Shown piece after piece: positions 25,285 through 33,765 of a DNA stretch of 64,000 bases; the stretch's first letter is position 1, and each line of letters opens with the position of its first letter. The DNA comes from Actinomycetes bacterium (GTDB lineage: Bacteria > Actinomycetota > Acidimicrobiia > IMCC26256 > PALSA-610). The notes beneath the pieces were generated by a model. The model was not told where the DNA came from, made no database searches, and saw only the letters and a list, made by a program, of their open reading frames with translations. The stretch is taken from positions 19,592 to 83,591 of the forward strand of contig JANYBW010000055.1 in NCBI GenBank assembly GCA_025360585.1, given 5' to 3'. The translations under genes and the position numbers were made by a program.

Positions 25285-26052
25285 ATGGCAGTAGTCGAAC
25301 GCGAAGACCGCGGGCACGTCGCAATCCTGCGATTGAATCGCCCCGAGGCAAGAAACGCGATCAGCCCTGAGGTTTCCATGGAAATGGAAGCTCACCTCGA
25401 CGCGATCGAATCCGACCCGCAAATCCGTACCGTTGTGATTACGGGCACTGGCGAGGTCTTTTGCGCGGGTGCAGATCTCAAAGTGATCGCGTCGGGGGGA
25501 GCGAACGCAATAGCTTCTCCCAAGGGCGGATTCGCCGGAATCACGAACCGCGATTTCCCCAAACCGATCATCGCGGCGGTGCAAGGCCCGGCGTTGGCAG
25601 GTGGCTTTGAGATCGTGTTGTCGTGCGATTTAGTTGTCGCAGCCGATGACTCGCGCTTCGGCATTCCAGAAGTGCAACGCGGTTTGATCGCGGCAGCGGG
25701 CGGTTTGATCCGGCTTCCGAAGCGCGTTCCGTTGGCACTGGCGTTGGAGTTTGCCATGACGGGCGATCCGATTCCCGCCTCCCGAGCCTTCGAACTTGGG
25801 CTGGTCAACCGCTTGGTTCCGAAGGCTGATGTCCTCGATACCGCGATCGCACTGGCCGAGCGTATTGGTGAAAACTCACCGATCGCGGTGCGTTACTCGC
25901 GCAAACTCGTCAAAGAAGCAGCCGAAGTCAACGAAGCCGAAGCTTGGCGTATCAACGCCAAATACACCGTTGAGGTCTTCAGCGCAGGCGACGCAGTCGA
26001 AGGCGCGACCGCCTTCGCGCAAAAGCGCAAGCCGAACTGGAAAACCGTTTAG
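25285..26052 (+). CDS. Enoyl-CoA hydratase/isomerase family protein (crotonase)
   Basis: 255 residues from ATG with GGAGG seven bases upstream; a longer frame upstream is ignored for that reason. Both catalytic Glu residues are present: Glu109 in LAGGFEIVLSCDLVVA and Glu129 in RFGIPEVQRGL; the oxyanion hole is in VFCAGADLKVIA. It should hydrate short- to medium-chain enoyl-CoA in the cytoplasm. It lacks MenB hallmarks, so it does not fill the missing naphthoate-synthase step of the cluster that follows. The next gene starts 72 bp downstream. Confidence 0.88.
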   Translation: MAVVEREDRGHVAILRLNRPEARNAISPEVSMEMEAHLDAIESDPQIRTVVITGTGEVFCAGADLKVIASGGANAIASPKGGFAGITNRDFPKPIIAAVQGPALAGGFEIVLSCDLVVAADDSRFGIPEVQRGLIAAAGGLIRLPKRVPLALALEFAMTGDPIPASRAFELGLVNRLVPKADVLDTAIALAERIGENSPIAVRYSRKLVKEAAEVNEAEAWRINAKYTVEVFSAGDAVEGATAFAQKRKPNWKTV

Positions 26053-26093
26053 AGCCGCATCCGGATCGGGGGCCGTTGGCGGTTCCGTCCCCA

Positions 26094-26117
26094 CCTTGGG
26101 AGTGTTTGCTCCTAAGG
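26094..26117. promoter_or_regulatory. Inverted repeat overlapping MerR-type gene's ribosome site (possible autoregulatory operator)
   Basis: CCTTGGGAG and CTCCTAAGG, complementary at eight of nine positions, are separated by TGTTTG. The right arm supplies the AAGG of the ribosome site. A dyad of this kind directly before a MerR-type gene suggests autoregulation or an RNA hairpin that hides the ribosome site. Confidence 0.5.
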
Positions 26118-26124
26118 TTGGATG

Positions 26125-26901
26125 ATGGCGACCGAGGAGTACCGAGTTGAGGATCTGGCCGAGCTTTCGGGCACATCGGTCGACACGATCCGCTTTTACC
26201 AAAAGCGCCGGCTCCTCGATCCTCCGCGCCGCGACGGCCGCGTTGCGTTGTACGGGCCGCAACATCGTGAACGACTCGCCCGGATCCGCGAGCTACGACT
26301 GCGCGGCTTGAGCCTGGCGCTGATTGGCCGGCTCGTGCGCGGGGAACTCGATGTCACCGATGAGCCGCTCGCGGCAGCGGTCGCGGCCGAAAGCCACGAC
26401 GCCCACGATTCCTTTCTTTCGATCGACGAACTTTCGCAGAGCACGGGCGTGCCGGTGGCGATGTTGGAAACCGTAGTCAGCGAAGGTTTACTCGCGCCGC
26501 GAACGATCAATGGTGTAACCAAATTCGCCGCGGACGATGTCCGGGTAATGCAAGCGGGGCTTGAGCTCATGGGCACCGGGCTTCCGATGGTGGATGTGCT
26601 CGCGCTTGCCCGGGCCCATCACGAGCGCACGCGCACGACTGCGGAGCAGGCCGTAGCCATGTTCGACGCACATATTCGCACGCCACTTCGCGATTCGGAA
26701 CTCACCGATCCACAAAAAGCGCAACGGCTTGTCGCCGCGTTTCAGGTCATGTTGCCTGCCGTCACGTCGCTCGTCGAGCACCACTTTCGCACGGTGCTGC
26801 TCGCAGTCGCGCAAGAACATCTCGAAGCGGTGGGCGATGGCACCGAGCTCGCCGCCGCGAACGTCGAAGCCGAACGCATCATCCATGGAGCGCAGCAGTG
26901 A
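26125..26901 (+). CDS. MerR-family regulator with two helix-turn-helix modules, first gene of the menG-menF operon
   Basis: 258 residues; two adjacent ATGs occur at 26122 and 26125, the second having better spacing from AAGG. The first MerR domain is YRVEDLAELSGTSVDTIRFY with KRRLLDPPRRDGRVALYGPQH (residues about 6-75); a second HTH-like module is LSIDELSQSTGVPVAMLETV with FAADDVRVMQAGLELM (about 95-160). The C-terminal part is helical without Cys clusters, so metal sensing is unlikely. Its stop overlaps the menG start, so it is translationally tied to menaquinone genes and may sense redox state, quinone or an acyl metabolite (inference). Confidence 0.8.
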   Translation: MATEEYRVEDLAELSGTSVDTIRFYQKRRLLDPPRRDGRVALYGPQHRERLARIRELRLRGLSLALIGRLVRGELDVTDEPLAAAVAAESHDAHDSFLSIDELSQSTGVPVAMLETVVSEGLLAPRTINGVTKFAADDVRVMQAGLELMGTGLPMVDVLALARAHHERTRTTAEQAVAMFDAHIRTPLRDSELTDPQKAQRLVAAFQVMLPAVTSLVEHHFRTVLLAVAQEHLEAVGDGTELAAANVEAERIIHGAQQ

Positions 26902-27590
26902 CTGATTCCGTTTTCCTGCCGGATCCAGAGAACAAAGCGAAAAGCGTTGAGGCAATGTTTGATCGCATTTCTGGAAAGTACGATCGCATGAATCGATTGC
27001 TGACATTTCGACTCGATGTTGCCTGGCGTAAAGCGGCAGTCCGCGAAATCGAAGGGGGGCCCAACGCGCTCGTGATTGATTTGGCCTGCGGGACGGGCGA
27101 TATGTGCAACGACCTGCAGGCCGCGGGTTACACCGCGCTCGGTTTTGACTTTTCTATGGGAATGTTATGCAATGCTTCGACGACCGCGGCCCTGACTCGG
27201 GCGGACGTTTTGCGGCTACCGCTTCCCGATAGTTGCGTCGATGCGGTGAGTTGCGGCTTTGCGCTTCGCAACTTCACGGGCATCGAACCGTTTTTCGCGG
27301 AGTGTGCGCGCGTCTTGCGACCCGGCGGCCGTTTGGTCGTGCTGGATGCGGGCGAACCAAAATCCAAAATTCTGCGGTTTGGGCACAGCTTGTACTTTCG
27401 AAAGCTCGTTCCGTTTATTGGTGGTTTGCTCTCCGATCGCGCTGCGTATTCATATCTCCCAGCATCGACCGCGTACCTCCCGGAGCCGCATGTTGTGAAC
27501 AACCTCATTCGAGCGGCAGGATTTCGCGCGGTTGTTCATCGCCGGTTTGGTTTCGGCGCGATTCATCGCTTCGTGGGAACTCGCACATGA
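26898..27590 (+). CDS. menG: Demethylmenaquinone methyltransferase (UbiE/MenG)
   Basis: 230 residues from a GTG that overlaps the MerR stop by four bases. UbiE/COQ5 motifs: FDRISGKYDRMNRLLTFRLD at the N-terminus, SAM-binding VIDLACGTGDM, ADVLRLPLPD, VSCGFALRNF and VLRPGGRLVVLDAGEPKS. It transfers a methyl group from SAM to demethylmenaquinone, the last step of menaquinone synthesis, at the membrane face. The menF start overlaps its stop (ATGA). Confidence 0.93.
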   Translation: MTDSVFLPDPENKAKSVEAMFDRISGKYDRMNRLLTFRLDVAWRKAAVREIEGGPNALVIDLACGTGDMCNDLQAAGYTALGFDFSMGMLCNASTTAALTRADVLRLPLPDSCVDAVSCGFALRNFTGIEPFFAECARVLRPGGRLVVLDAGEPKSKILRFGHSLYFRKLVPFIGGLLSDRAAYSYLPASTAYLPEPHVVNNLIRAAGFRAVVHRRFGFGAIHRFVGTRT

Positions 27591-28741
27591 CGATGCTCGG
27601 CACGTTGAAAGCGCATACCTACGAAATCACGAAGCCCGACGAGCCCCTCGCGTGGCTTGGTTCAGGAGGGTTCGCATGGCTCACTGAAAGCAACGTGATC
27701 ATCACGAGCGGCACGGCCGTTACTGTCGACGCAACGCAAGCGATCGCCGCGTTGCGGGCGATTGATGGCGAAGGTGCAATCGCGTGCGGTGCACTGCCGT
27801 TCACGAGTTCCGAAACTGGCCAACTCACGATTCCGTCGCGTGTACTTCGTTGCAATGCGAACCTTTGCTCCGTGACCGAAATTGAGGGCGCCACGCTTGC
27901 GAATTCGCCACAACTCGCACAGACGCCCCGGCGGTTTTCGGTTGAGGCCGCACAAGATCTCACGGCCTGGGACGAAGCGGTCGCCAGCGCGTTGGCGCAG
28001 ATTGAAGACACCGAGCTGCGCAAAGTGGTACTAGCTCGCGAGGTGTTTGTGCAGGCTGATCACGCGTACAACGTGGCACAAATTCTGAGTACCTTGGCTG
28101 CCACCCAACCTGGCTGTTTTGTCTATGCAGCCGGAGATTTTGTTGGAGCCAGCCCCGAGCTTCTCGTTCGTCGTGATAGTGCCCGCGTCACTTCTCGGCC
28201 GATGGCGGGTACGGTTGCTCGGCGAGCTTCCATCGCCGACGACAATGCCGCGATTGAAACACTGCGGGCATCCATGAAAGACGCGGCGGAACACCGGTAC
28301 GTCGTCGATGCAGTCGTTGCCGCGCTCACCATGCATTGCGTTGCTATCGAGGTGAGTGATCCCGAGCCCGTCCCGCTCGCTACGGTGACGCACCTCACCA
28401 CCGAAATTCGCGGTGAGCTGCGATCCGCGGCGACGGCACTCGATCTCGCGCTCGCGTTGCATCCAACCCCCGCGGTCGGGGGAACTCCCACCGACTCGGC
28501 GCTCAGAACCATCGCGGCCCTCGAGCCGTTTTCGCGCGGCAGTTACGGCGGGCCAGTCGGCTGGGTCGACGCAACGGGCGACGGCGAGTTCGCGGTTGCG
28601 CTTCGGTGCGCGCAGCTCGAAGGCAACAAGGCACGCCTCATCGCAGGAGCAGGCATCGTTGAAGGCTCAGATCCCGATCTCGAATGGGCTGAAACCCAAG
28701 CCAAACTCGAACCGATGCTGCGAGCACTCGTACGCCCGTAA
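27587..28741 (+). CDS. menF: Isochorismate synthase
   Basis: 384 residues from an ATG overlapping the menG stop. Chorismate-binding-enzyme motifs: RKVVLAREV, YAAGDFVGASPELLVRRD, the SRPMAGTVAR loop, LRASMKDAAEHRYVVDAVVAAL, HPTPAVGGTP and SRGSYGGPVGWVD. It converts chorismate to isochorismate, the entry to the classical menaquinone pathway. Being co-translated with MenG and the MerR protein, first and last steps share one transcript. The 3' end faces menD, 24 bp away. Confidence 0.93.
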   Translation: MTMLGTLKAHTYEITKPDEPLAWLGSGGFAWLTESNVIITSGTAVTVDATQAIAALRAIDGEGAIACGALPFTSSETGQLTIPSRVLRCNANLCSVTEIEGATLANSPQLAQTPRRFSVEAAQDLTAWDEAVASALAQIEDTELRKVVLAREVFVQADHAYNVAQILSTLAATQPGCFVYAAGDFVGASPELLVRRDSARVTSRPMAGTVARRASIADDNAAIETLRASMKDAAEHRYVVDAVVAALTMHCVAIEVSDPEPVPLATVTHLTTEIRGELRSAATALDLALALHPTPAVGGTPTDSALRTIAALEPFSRGSYGGPVGWVDATGDGEFAVALRCAQLEGNKARLIAGAGIVEGSDPDLEWAETQAKLEPMLRALVRP

Positions 28742-28765
28742 GGGCTTCATCCGGGCGACCTCGCG

Positions 28766-30523
28766 CTAGTGGCCAAGCCCGGCAATCGTCGCCGCGATAT
28801 TTCGTTGCGCGACTGCACTCCAAATATCGCGGTGCCGCGCAACTTCAGTCGTGCGATCCACGGTAGCTGCAATGATGACACGAACACCTGAAGTCGATTC
28901 CGACGCGACCAACGCGGCCCGCAGTTCTGCAGCCGAGGCCACGGTCGTGGTCGGGTGCCCGTAGCTCTGCGCAATCGCTACGAGATCCGCGGATTGCGGC
29001 GTACCAAACAGATCCTCAAATTCCGTTTCCCGGCAATCATCAGCCTGCGGTAAAAATGAAAAGATCCCGCCGCCGTTGTTGTCGACAATCAGCACAGTGA
29101 GATCGATACTCAATTGAGCAATCCCTAACAGCGATCCGGCATCGTGGAGAAACGCCAAATCACCAATGATAGCAACGGTTTTTTGTGCCGTAGCCAACGC
29201 TATTCCTGCCGCAGTCGCGATGAGGCCGTCGATGCCATTCACGCCTCGATTCGCATGGATTCGCACGCCAGAACGTGGTTCCGCGAACCAATCGAGATCA
29301 CGAACCGCCATACTCGAAGCAACCAATACGTGTGTATTGTCGGGCAGCGAAGCCCAGACCGTTCGGGCGATGCGAGCACCGTCCAGGTCGGTACCAACAT
29401 CGAGCTGTGCGAAGCGATCAGCAATCGCTTCGCGAGCCACGGTGTCGGCAGCTTTCCAAGCCTCGAACCAACGCACGTTGCCGCGGGGCCCGGCGACCGC
29501 TGCACCGATTGAGCGGGCCGCAACATCGTCGTTGATTTCGAGTCGCCAACTCGCGGCACGGAGCGGATCAAGCCAAACGTTGTTGGGATCAACCACTACG
29601 TGTTCAATCGTTGCGTCGAGCCATGTCGTGAGCACCTTTGATGTGGGCGCCGCGCCAAAACGCACGACGATCTCAGGGCGTAACTGAGTTGCGACCTCGT
29701 CGCGAACGATCGCTTCGTATGATCCGATCGACCGGGTTCCTGATCGAACTCCAGAAATCGCATCGGCGAGTACCGGCCAACCAGTGGCAATTGAAAGCTG
29801 TTCGGTTTCGGATTCCGTGAGCGCGCTCCCCCAGCCCACAACGATCAAACCACGGCGCGAAGATCGCAACCTCGCGACCAGCTCAGCCGTGAGCTCGACT
29901 CTTGCACTCGTCGGTTCCTGCACCGTGCCCGAGACAACACCGCGACCGGCAGCCAAGGTCGCGTTACCAGTGAACGGTTCCCGAAACGCCAGATTGCAAT
30001 GCACCGGCCCCGCACCGCGGCCAAGCGCGCCCACCGATTCACTCACTGAGCGCGCCGCGATCGAACGCCAGTATTCGGGCCGATGCCCATCCGGCGGGCC
30101 AGGATCGACGAACCAACGAACTGACCTACCGTAGAGATGAACCTGGTCAATCGTTTGGCCGGCACCGGTATCGCGCAATTCGGGTGGACGATCGGCGGTA
30201 CACACAATCATCGGCACTCGGCCGTGATCGGCTTCAACAATCGCCGGCGCGAAATGTGCGCCCGCGGATCCGGAAGTACAGACGACCACCGCAGGCAGAC
30301 CCGTTGCTTTCGCGATCCCGAGGGCGCGGAACGCGGCCGTTCGTTCGTCGAGCACAACTGATACCTGGATGCGAGAATTTCGAGCTAGGGCGATTGCGAG
30401 CGGAGTTGATCGTGATCCCGGAGCGATCACTGCGCGCGTGATGCCATGCGCGGCCCACTCATCAACCAACGTCGCGCAAAAGCTCGCGTTGAGATCGCCA
30501 GTGTTCGCCGTGAGCTCGCTCAT
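28766..30523 (-). CDS. menD: SEPHCHC synthase (2-succinyl-5-enolpyruvyl-6-hydroxy-3-cyclohexene-1-carboxylate synthase)
   Basis: 585 residues from ATG (MSELTAN). ThDP-enzyme layout: N-terminal PYR domain with FCATLVDEWAAHGITRAVIAPGSRSTPLAIAL and the GLPAVVVCTSGSAGAHFAPAI loop, a central domain, and PP domain with GDLAFLHDAGSLLG and LIVDNNGGGIFSFLPQA (ThDP/metal loop). It condenses isochorismate with 2-oxoglutarate. The start is only 17 bp from the divergent menH start, and no ribosome site is visible, so the message may be leaderless or its promoter lies within menH. Confidence 0.95.
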   Translation of the reverse strand: MSELTANTGDLNASFCATLVDEWAAHGITRAVIAPGSRSTPLAIALARNSRIQVSVVLDERTAAFRALGIAKATGLPAVVVCTSGSAGAHFAPAIVEADHGRVPMIVCTADRPPELRDTGAGQTIDQVHLYGRSVRWFVDPGPPDGHRPEYWRSIAARSVSESVGALGRGAGPVHCNLAFREPFTGNATLAAGRGVVSGTVQEPTSARVELTAELVARLRSSRRGLIVVGWGSALTESETEQLSIATGWPVLADAISGVRSGTRSIGSYEAIVRDEVATQLRPEIVVRFGAAPTSKVLTTWLDATIEHVVVDPNNVWLDPLRAASWRLEINDDVAARSIGAAVAGPRGNVRWFEAWKAADTVAREAIADRFAQLDVGTDLDGARIARTVWASLPDNTHVLVASSMAVRDLDWFAEPRSGVRIHANRGVNGIDGLIATAAGIALATAQKTVAIIGDLAFLHDAGSLLGIAQLSIDLTVLIVDNNGGGIFSFLPQADDCRETEFEDLFGTPQSADLVAIAQSYGHPTTTVASAAELRAALVASESTSGVRVIIAATVDRTTEVARHRDIWSAVAQRNIAATIAGLGH

Positions 30524-30540
30524 CGTGGCACGATCAGGCA

Positions 30541-31251
30541 ATGCAAACGCGTTTGATCCATGGGTTCACACAGACCCGGGCCAGCTGGCGTGGCGTGGTT
30601 GAAGCCACTGGCGGAGGCCGAGTTGTCGCAATCGATTTCGAGCGCGCCAATAGTTTCGAGGCAACGATCGAGCGCTTGGCCGCAACGAGCAACCGGAGCA
30701 TCTGGTGCGGCTATTCGATGGGCGGGCGGTTCGCTCTGGCCCTGGCTGTGGCGCATCCCGAACTCGTTGAGCATTTGATCCTGGTGAGCGCCAGCCCCGG
30801 TTTGCGCACCCAAGCCGAACGTGCGCAACGCCGGGCCGCTGATGAACTCCTCGCACAACGAGCCTTGCACGATGGTCCGTCTGCATTCATCGAAGCGTGG
30901 TTGGCCCAACCAATGTTCGCGACGATACCCGCCAACGCGCCCGGAATCATTGAACGATCGGCCATATCCAGCGAACAGATCGCGAGCGATCTGCGAGTGT
31001 TGGGCACCGGTTCGATGCCATCGTTGTGGCCGAGCCTGGCCGCGCTGCCGATGCCAGTCACGATTGTGACCGCCGACCTGGATCAAAAGTTCACTGCGAT
31101 CGGCGATGAAATGGGGGCGCTGATTGTGAACGCTCATCGTCATCGATTGCCGGGTGGTCACGCAATTCCGCTTGAACAACCAGAACGACTTGCGGCCATT
31201 ATTCAAGATGTCCATAGCGCCGCCGCCAAAAAAGCCGACGACACAATCTGA
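30541..31251 (+). CDS. menH: SHCHC synthase, alpha/beta hydrolase
   Basis: 236 residues beginning MQTRLIHGFTQT, the usual MenH start. Nucleophile elbow WCGYSMGGRFALALAVAHPE with the MenH-type SMGGR; HRLPGGHAIPLEQPE holds the catalytic His. It removes pyruvate from SEPHCHC to give SHCHC, the step after MenD. Divergent from menD with 17 bp between starts; the 3' end overlaps the convergent menA by 49 bp. Confidence 0.9.
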   Translation: MQTRLIHGFTQTRASWRGVVEATGGGRVVAIDFERANSFEATIERLAATSNRSIWCGYSMGGRFALALAVAHPELVEHLILVSASPGLRTQAERAQRRAADELLAQRALHDGPSAFIEAWLAQPMFATIPANAPGIIERSAISSEQIASDLRVLGTGSMPSLWPSLAALPMPVTIVTADLDQKFTAIGDEMGALIVNAHRHRLPGGHAIPLEQPERLAAIIQDVHSAAAKKADDTI

Positions 31252-32072
31252 AACGTCGCGGTGCCAACCAATGCTTTGACCAACGATGGCGGATCCTGTG
31301 CTCGCAACATCAACCGCGCGGGTTTCACCGCAAACGGGACTCCGGCTAAGGCGACAAACGCAACCGAATGTTTGGCACCAATCACGATGATGCCCAGCAC
31401 GGTTCCGGCGATGCACGCCATGTACAACCAGCGTGCGCGCTGATCTCCAATGCGAACGGCGAGAGTCTTTTTGCCACTCACGCGATCCGTTGGGATATCG
31501 CGAACGTTGTTACACAACAGAATTGCGACGGCCGGCAAGCCCACGACGAGGCAGGAAACCCATACGGTTGGGTTGACGTGTTTGGATTGCACGTAGGCAG
31601 AACCTGCCGTGGCCGCAAAACCAAAACAGGCCAGCACCATGACCTCACCCAGGCCTAAATAACCCAATGGTTTCGGGCCACCTGTGTACAACGCTCCCGC
31701 CGCAATACAGAACGCACCCAAAATCAACAGCTTCCAATCGACCACCAACGAAAGCCAAAGCCCAGCCGCGCCAGCAAGCACAAAAGAAATTTGCGCGGCG
31801 CGCTTCACAGCTATCGGCGTTGCCAGCCCACTCGCGGTGAGCCGTAGCGGACCGCGACGATTCGCATCGGTGCCACGGACGCCATCGGAGTAATCGTTCG
31901 CGTAATTCACCCCGATTTGGAGCGCGAGAGAAACGAACAACGCGCCTGCGAACCGCCAGCCATACAAAAATCTCCCGAGAGTCGCGCCAGTCGTGCCAAC
32001 AATCACGGGCGCGATCGCCGCTCCCAGTGTGCGCGGTCGAGCACCTTGGACCCACTCTTTTGGAGTTGCCAC
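31203..32072 (-). CDS. menA: 1,4-dihydroxy-2-naphthoate polyprenyltransferase
   Basis: 289 residues from GTG with GGGAG upstream. About eight or nine hydrophobic helices. UbiA-family Asp motifs: NYANDYSDGVRGTD (first, prenyl-diphosphate Mg2+ site) and NNVRDIPTDRVSGKKTLAV (second). The N-terminal WVQGARPRTLGAAIAPVIVG is characteristic of actinobacterial MenA. It prenylates DHNA in the membrane to form demethylmenaquinone, the substrate of MenG. Its last 49 bases are antisense to menH. Confidence 0.93.
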   Translation of the reverse strand: MATPKEWVQGARPRTLGAAIAPVIVGTTGATLGRFLYGWRFAGALFVSLALQIGVNYANDYSDGVRGTDANRRGPLRLTASGLATPIAVKRAAQISFVLAGAAGLWLSLVVDWKLLILGAFCIAAGALYTGGPKPLGYLGLGEVMVLACFGFAATAGSAYVQSKHVNPTVWVSCLVVGLPAVAILLCNNVRDIPTDRVSGKKTLAVRIGDQRARWLYMACIAGTVLGIIVIGAKHSVAFVALAGVPFAVKPARLMLRAQDPPSLVKALVGTATFQIVSSAFLAAALWTS

Positions 32073-32205
32073 GCTCGCTCCCTTCTGTCGCGCCGCGACA
32101 ACTCGGCCATACTGTGAGAGTGTCCACTCCCGCCATTGAGCGTATCTGAGCGATGATCAAACCCGACGCCTATGCAGTGCTGCGCATCAGCTCCGAGTAT
32201 TTGAG

Positions 32206-33366
32206 GTGACGACCAATCTCGTTGCCATGGCGTTGCCGAATACCGAGCTTGCCCCGTACATTTTCGAGTGCTGGGAGCGAGGCGAAGCAGTCTTGCCGCT
32301 GAATCCGGCGCTCGCACCGCCGGAAACCCGGCGCTTGATGGAACTCGCGCAGCCGACACACGTCATCGACGCGGACGGCCGCCGCCCCCTCGCCAACGGC
32401 AAACCGGTCGGGGAGGACACTGCGGCGATCGTCTGTACCTCGGGCACGACCGGCGCGGCCAAAGCCGTCGCGCTTTCGCGATCGGGTTTGCAGGTCATGG
32501 GCGAAGGCGTAGCGACCGCGATTGGAGCAACCCAAGACGACCGATGGTTGGCCTGCCATCCATTGTTTTTCGTTGCGGGGCTCGCGATTCTTGGGCGATC
32601 ATGGGTAACCGGTGTTCCGGTCACAGTGCACAATGGCTTCGATCTGGAGCGCGTGATGATCGCACCGAAAGTTGAAGGCGTGACGATTATCTCGGTGGTG
32701 CCCACCACGCTGCGTCGGATCGTGCAAGCTCACGGTCTCGGGGATTTTCGCGCGGCGATTGTCGGTGGCGCACCGTTGCCCGACCATCAGCGCGAACAGG
32801 CACTCGCGAGTGGCGCCGAGATATTCGACGCGTACGGATTGACCGAATCCTGGGGAGGTGCCGTAACGAACGGCGTTGCAAACAACGGGGTGGAGCTCAC
32901 GCTGCTCGCCGACGACGAGGTCGGCCTTCGGGGCGCGCCGATCACCCTCGGCTACCGAAACGATGATGCACTCACCGCGGAGTCGTTCACCTCCGATGGC
33001 TGGTTTCGCACCGGTGATGTGGGCCGCATCATCGATGGCAAACTTGCGATCGTTGATCGCATCAAAGATCTCATCATTACCGGCGGAGTGAATGTCGGCC
33101 CGACCGAAGTTGAAGCCGTGCTGTTGCAGCATCCGCAGGTCGCCGACGTGTGCGTCATCGGCGTTGCCGATGAGGAATGGGGCGAGCGGATTGTGGCGTG
33201 CGTTGTGCCATCCGAATCAACGAATCCTCCCACTCTCGAAGGGCTGCGCAATTTCAGTAGGCAGCACCTTGCCGTCGCCAAGGCGCCAAAGGAGCTGCGG
33301 CTCGTCACCGAAATTCCACGTTCACCAGCGGGCAAGCCGCTGCGACGCATTTTGATGCAGCAATAG
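32206..33366 (+). CDS. menE: o-succinylbenzoate-CoA ligase, short form
   Basis: 386 residues from GTG, shorter than typical MenE (about 450-490) because the N-terminal domain is reduced, as in actinobacteria. ANL motifs: P-loop IVCTSGTTGAAKAVALS, FDAYGLTESWGG, SDGWFRTGDVG and DLIITGGVNVGPTEVEAVL, with C-terminal catalytic Lys in SPAGKPLRR. It activates o-succinylbenzoate with ATP and CoA. A weak ribosome site makes the start less certain. It ends four bases before the convergent small gene. Confidence 0.88.
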   Translation: MTTNLVAMALPNTELAPYIFECWERGEAVLPLNPALAPPETRRLMELAQPTHVIDADGRRPLANGKPVGEDTAAIVCTSGTTGAAKAVALSRSGLQVMGEGVATAIGATQDDRWLACHPLFFVAGLAILGRSWVTGVPVTVHNGFDLERVMIAPKVEGVTIISVVPTTLRRIVQAHGLGDFRAAIVGGAPLPDHQREQALASGAEIFDAYGLTESWGGAVTNGVANNGVELTLLADDEVGLRGAPITLGYRNDDALTAESFTSDGWFRTGDVGRIIDGKLAIVDRIKDLIITGGVNVGPTEVEAVLLQHPQVADVCVIGVADEEWGERIVACVVPSESTNPPTLEGLRNFSRQHLAVAKAPKELRLVTEIPRSPAGKPLRRILMQQ

Positions 33367-33370
33367 CCGA

Positions 33371-33739
33371 TCAAACGACGGCGAGCAACGATTCCTTCCA
33401 CAGCCGAAACCGGGTGAAGCTAACCCCGTCGGGGCCGAGACCAACGGCGCGTTTATCGGGGTGAAGCCGTAGTTCGTAGTGCACGCTGAGGTCGCGGGAA
33501 TCGATTGCGGTATAACGCGCGTTGTCGCCGACTGCGGGACCCGCGCGCCACAACAAGAAGTGCCCGATTCGGCGCTTGTACGCAACGAGCTCGTGCCCAA
33601 AATCCGCACCCAAATCGTGCAGCCAATTCGGCGCATCCAACCAGCGAGACGACGGAATCAGAAAGTCGCGTTGTGGCGTAGGCGGAAGTTCGCTGGTTAC
33701 CCAGTCGCGATCCGTCGGTGGTCGATCTTCGGCAGCCAT
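33371..33739 (-). CDS. Small conserved-looking hypothetical protein
   Basis: 122 residues, soluble, Trp/Arg-rich, with SSRWLDAPNWLHDLGADFG, RRIGHFLLWRAGPAVGDNARY and LSVHYELRLHPDKRAVG. No family recognised. The pattern (compact, several conserved-looking aromatic residues, no signal) suggests a small binding or enzyme-associated domain. It is convergent with menE and divergent from the beta-lactamase-like gene, 26 bp from its start. Confidence 0.6.
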   Translation of the reverse strand: MAAEDRPPTDRDWVTSELPPTPQRDFLIPSSRWLDAPNWLHDLGADFGHELVAYKRRIGHFLLWRAGPAVGDNARYTAIDSRDLSVHYELRLHPDKRAVGLGPDGVSFTRFRLWKESLLAVV

Positions 33740-33765
33740 AAGACCAATCGTGCCATAGTCGCGCT

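Noticed and set aside
25285..26052. Crotonase gene as menB
   Set aside because: It lacks the MenB-specific N-terminal and active-site segments and looks like a general enoyl-CoA hydratase.
27233..27586. Longer MenF reading frame upstream of 27587
   Set aside because: It lies inside menG in another frame; the ATG at 27587 overlaps the menG stop and gives the normal MenF start.
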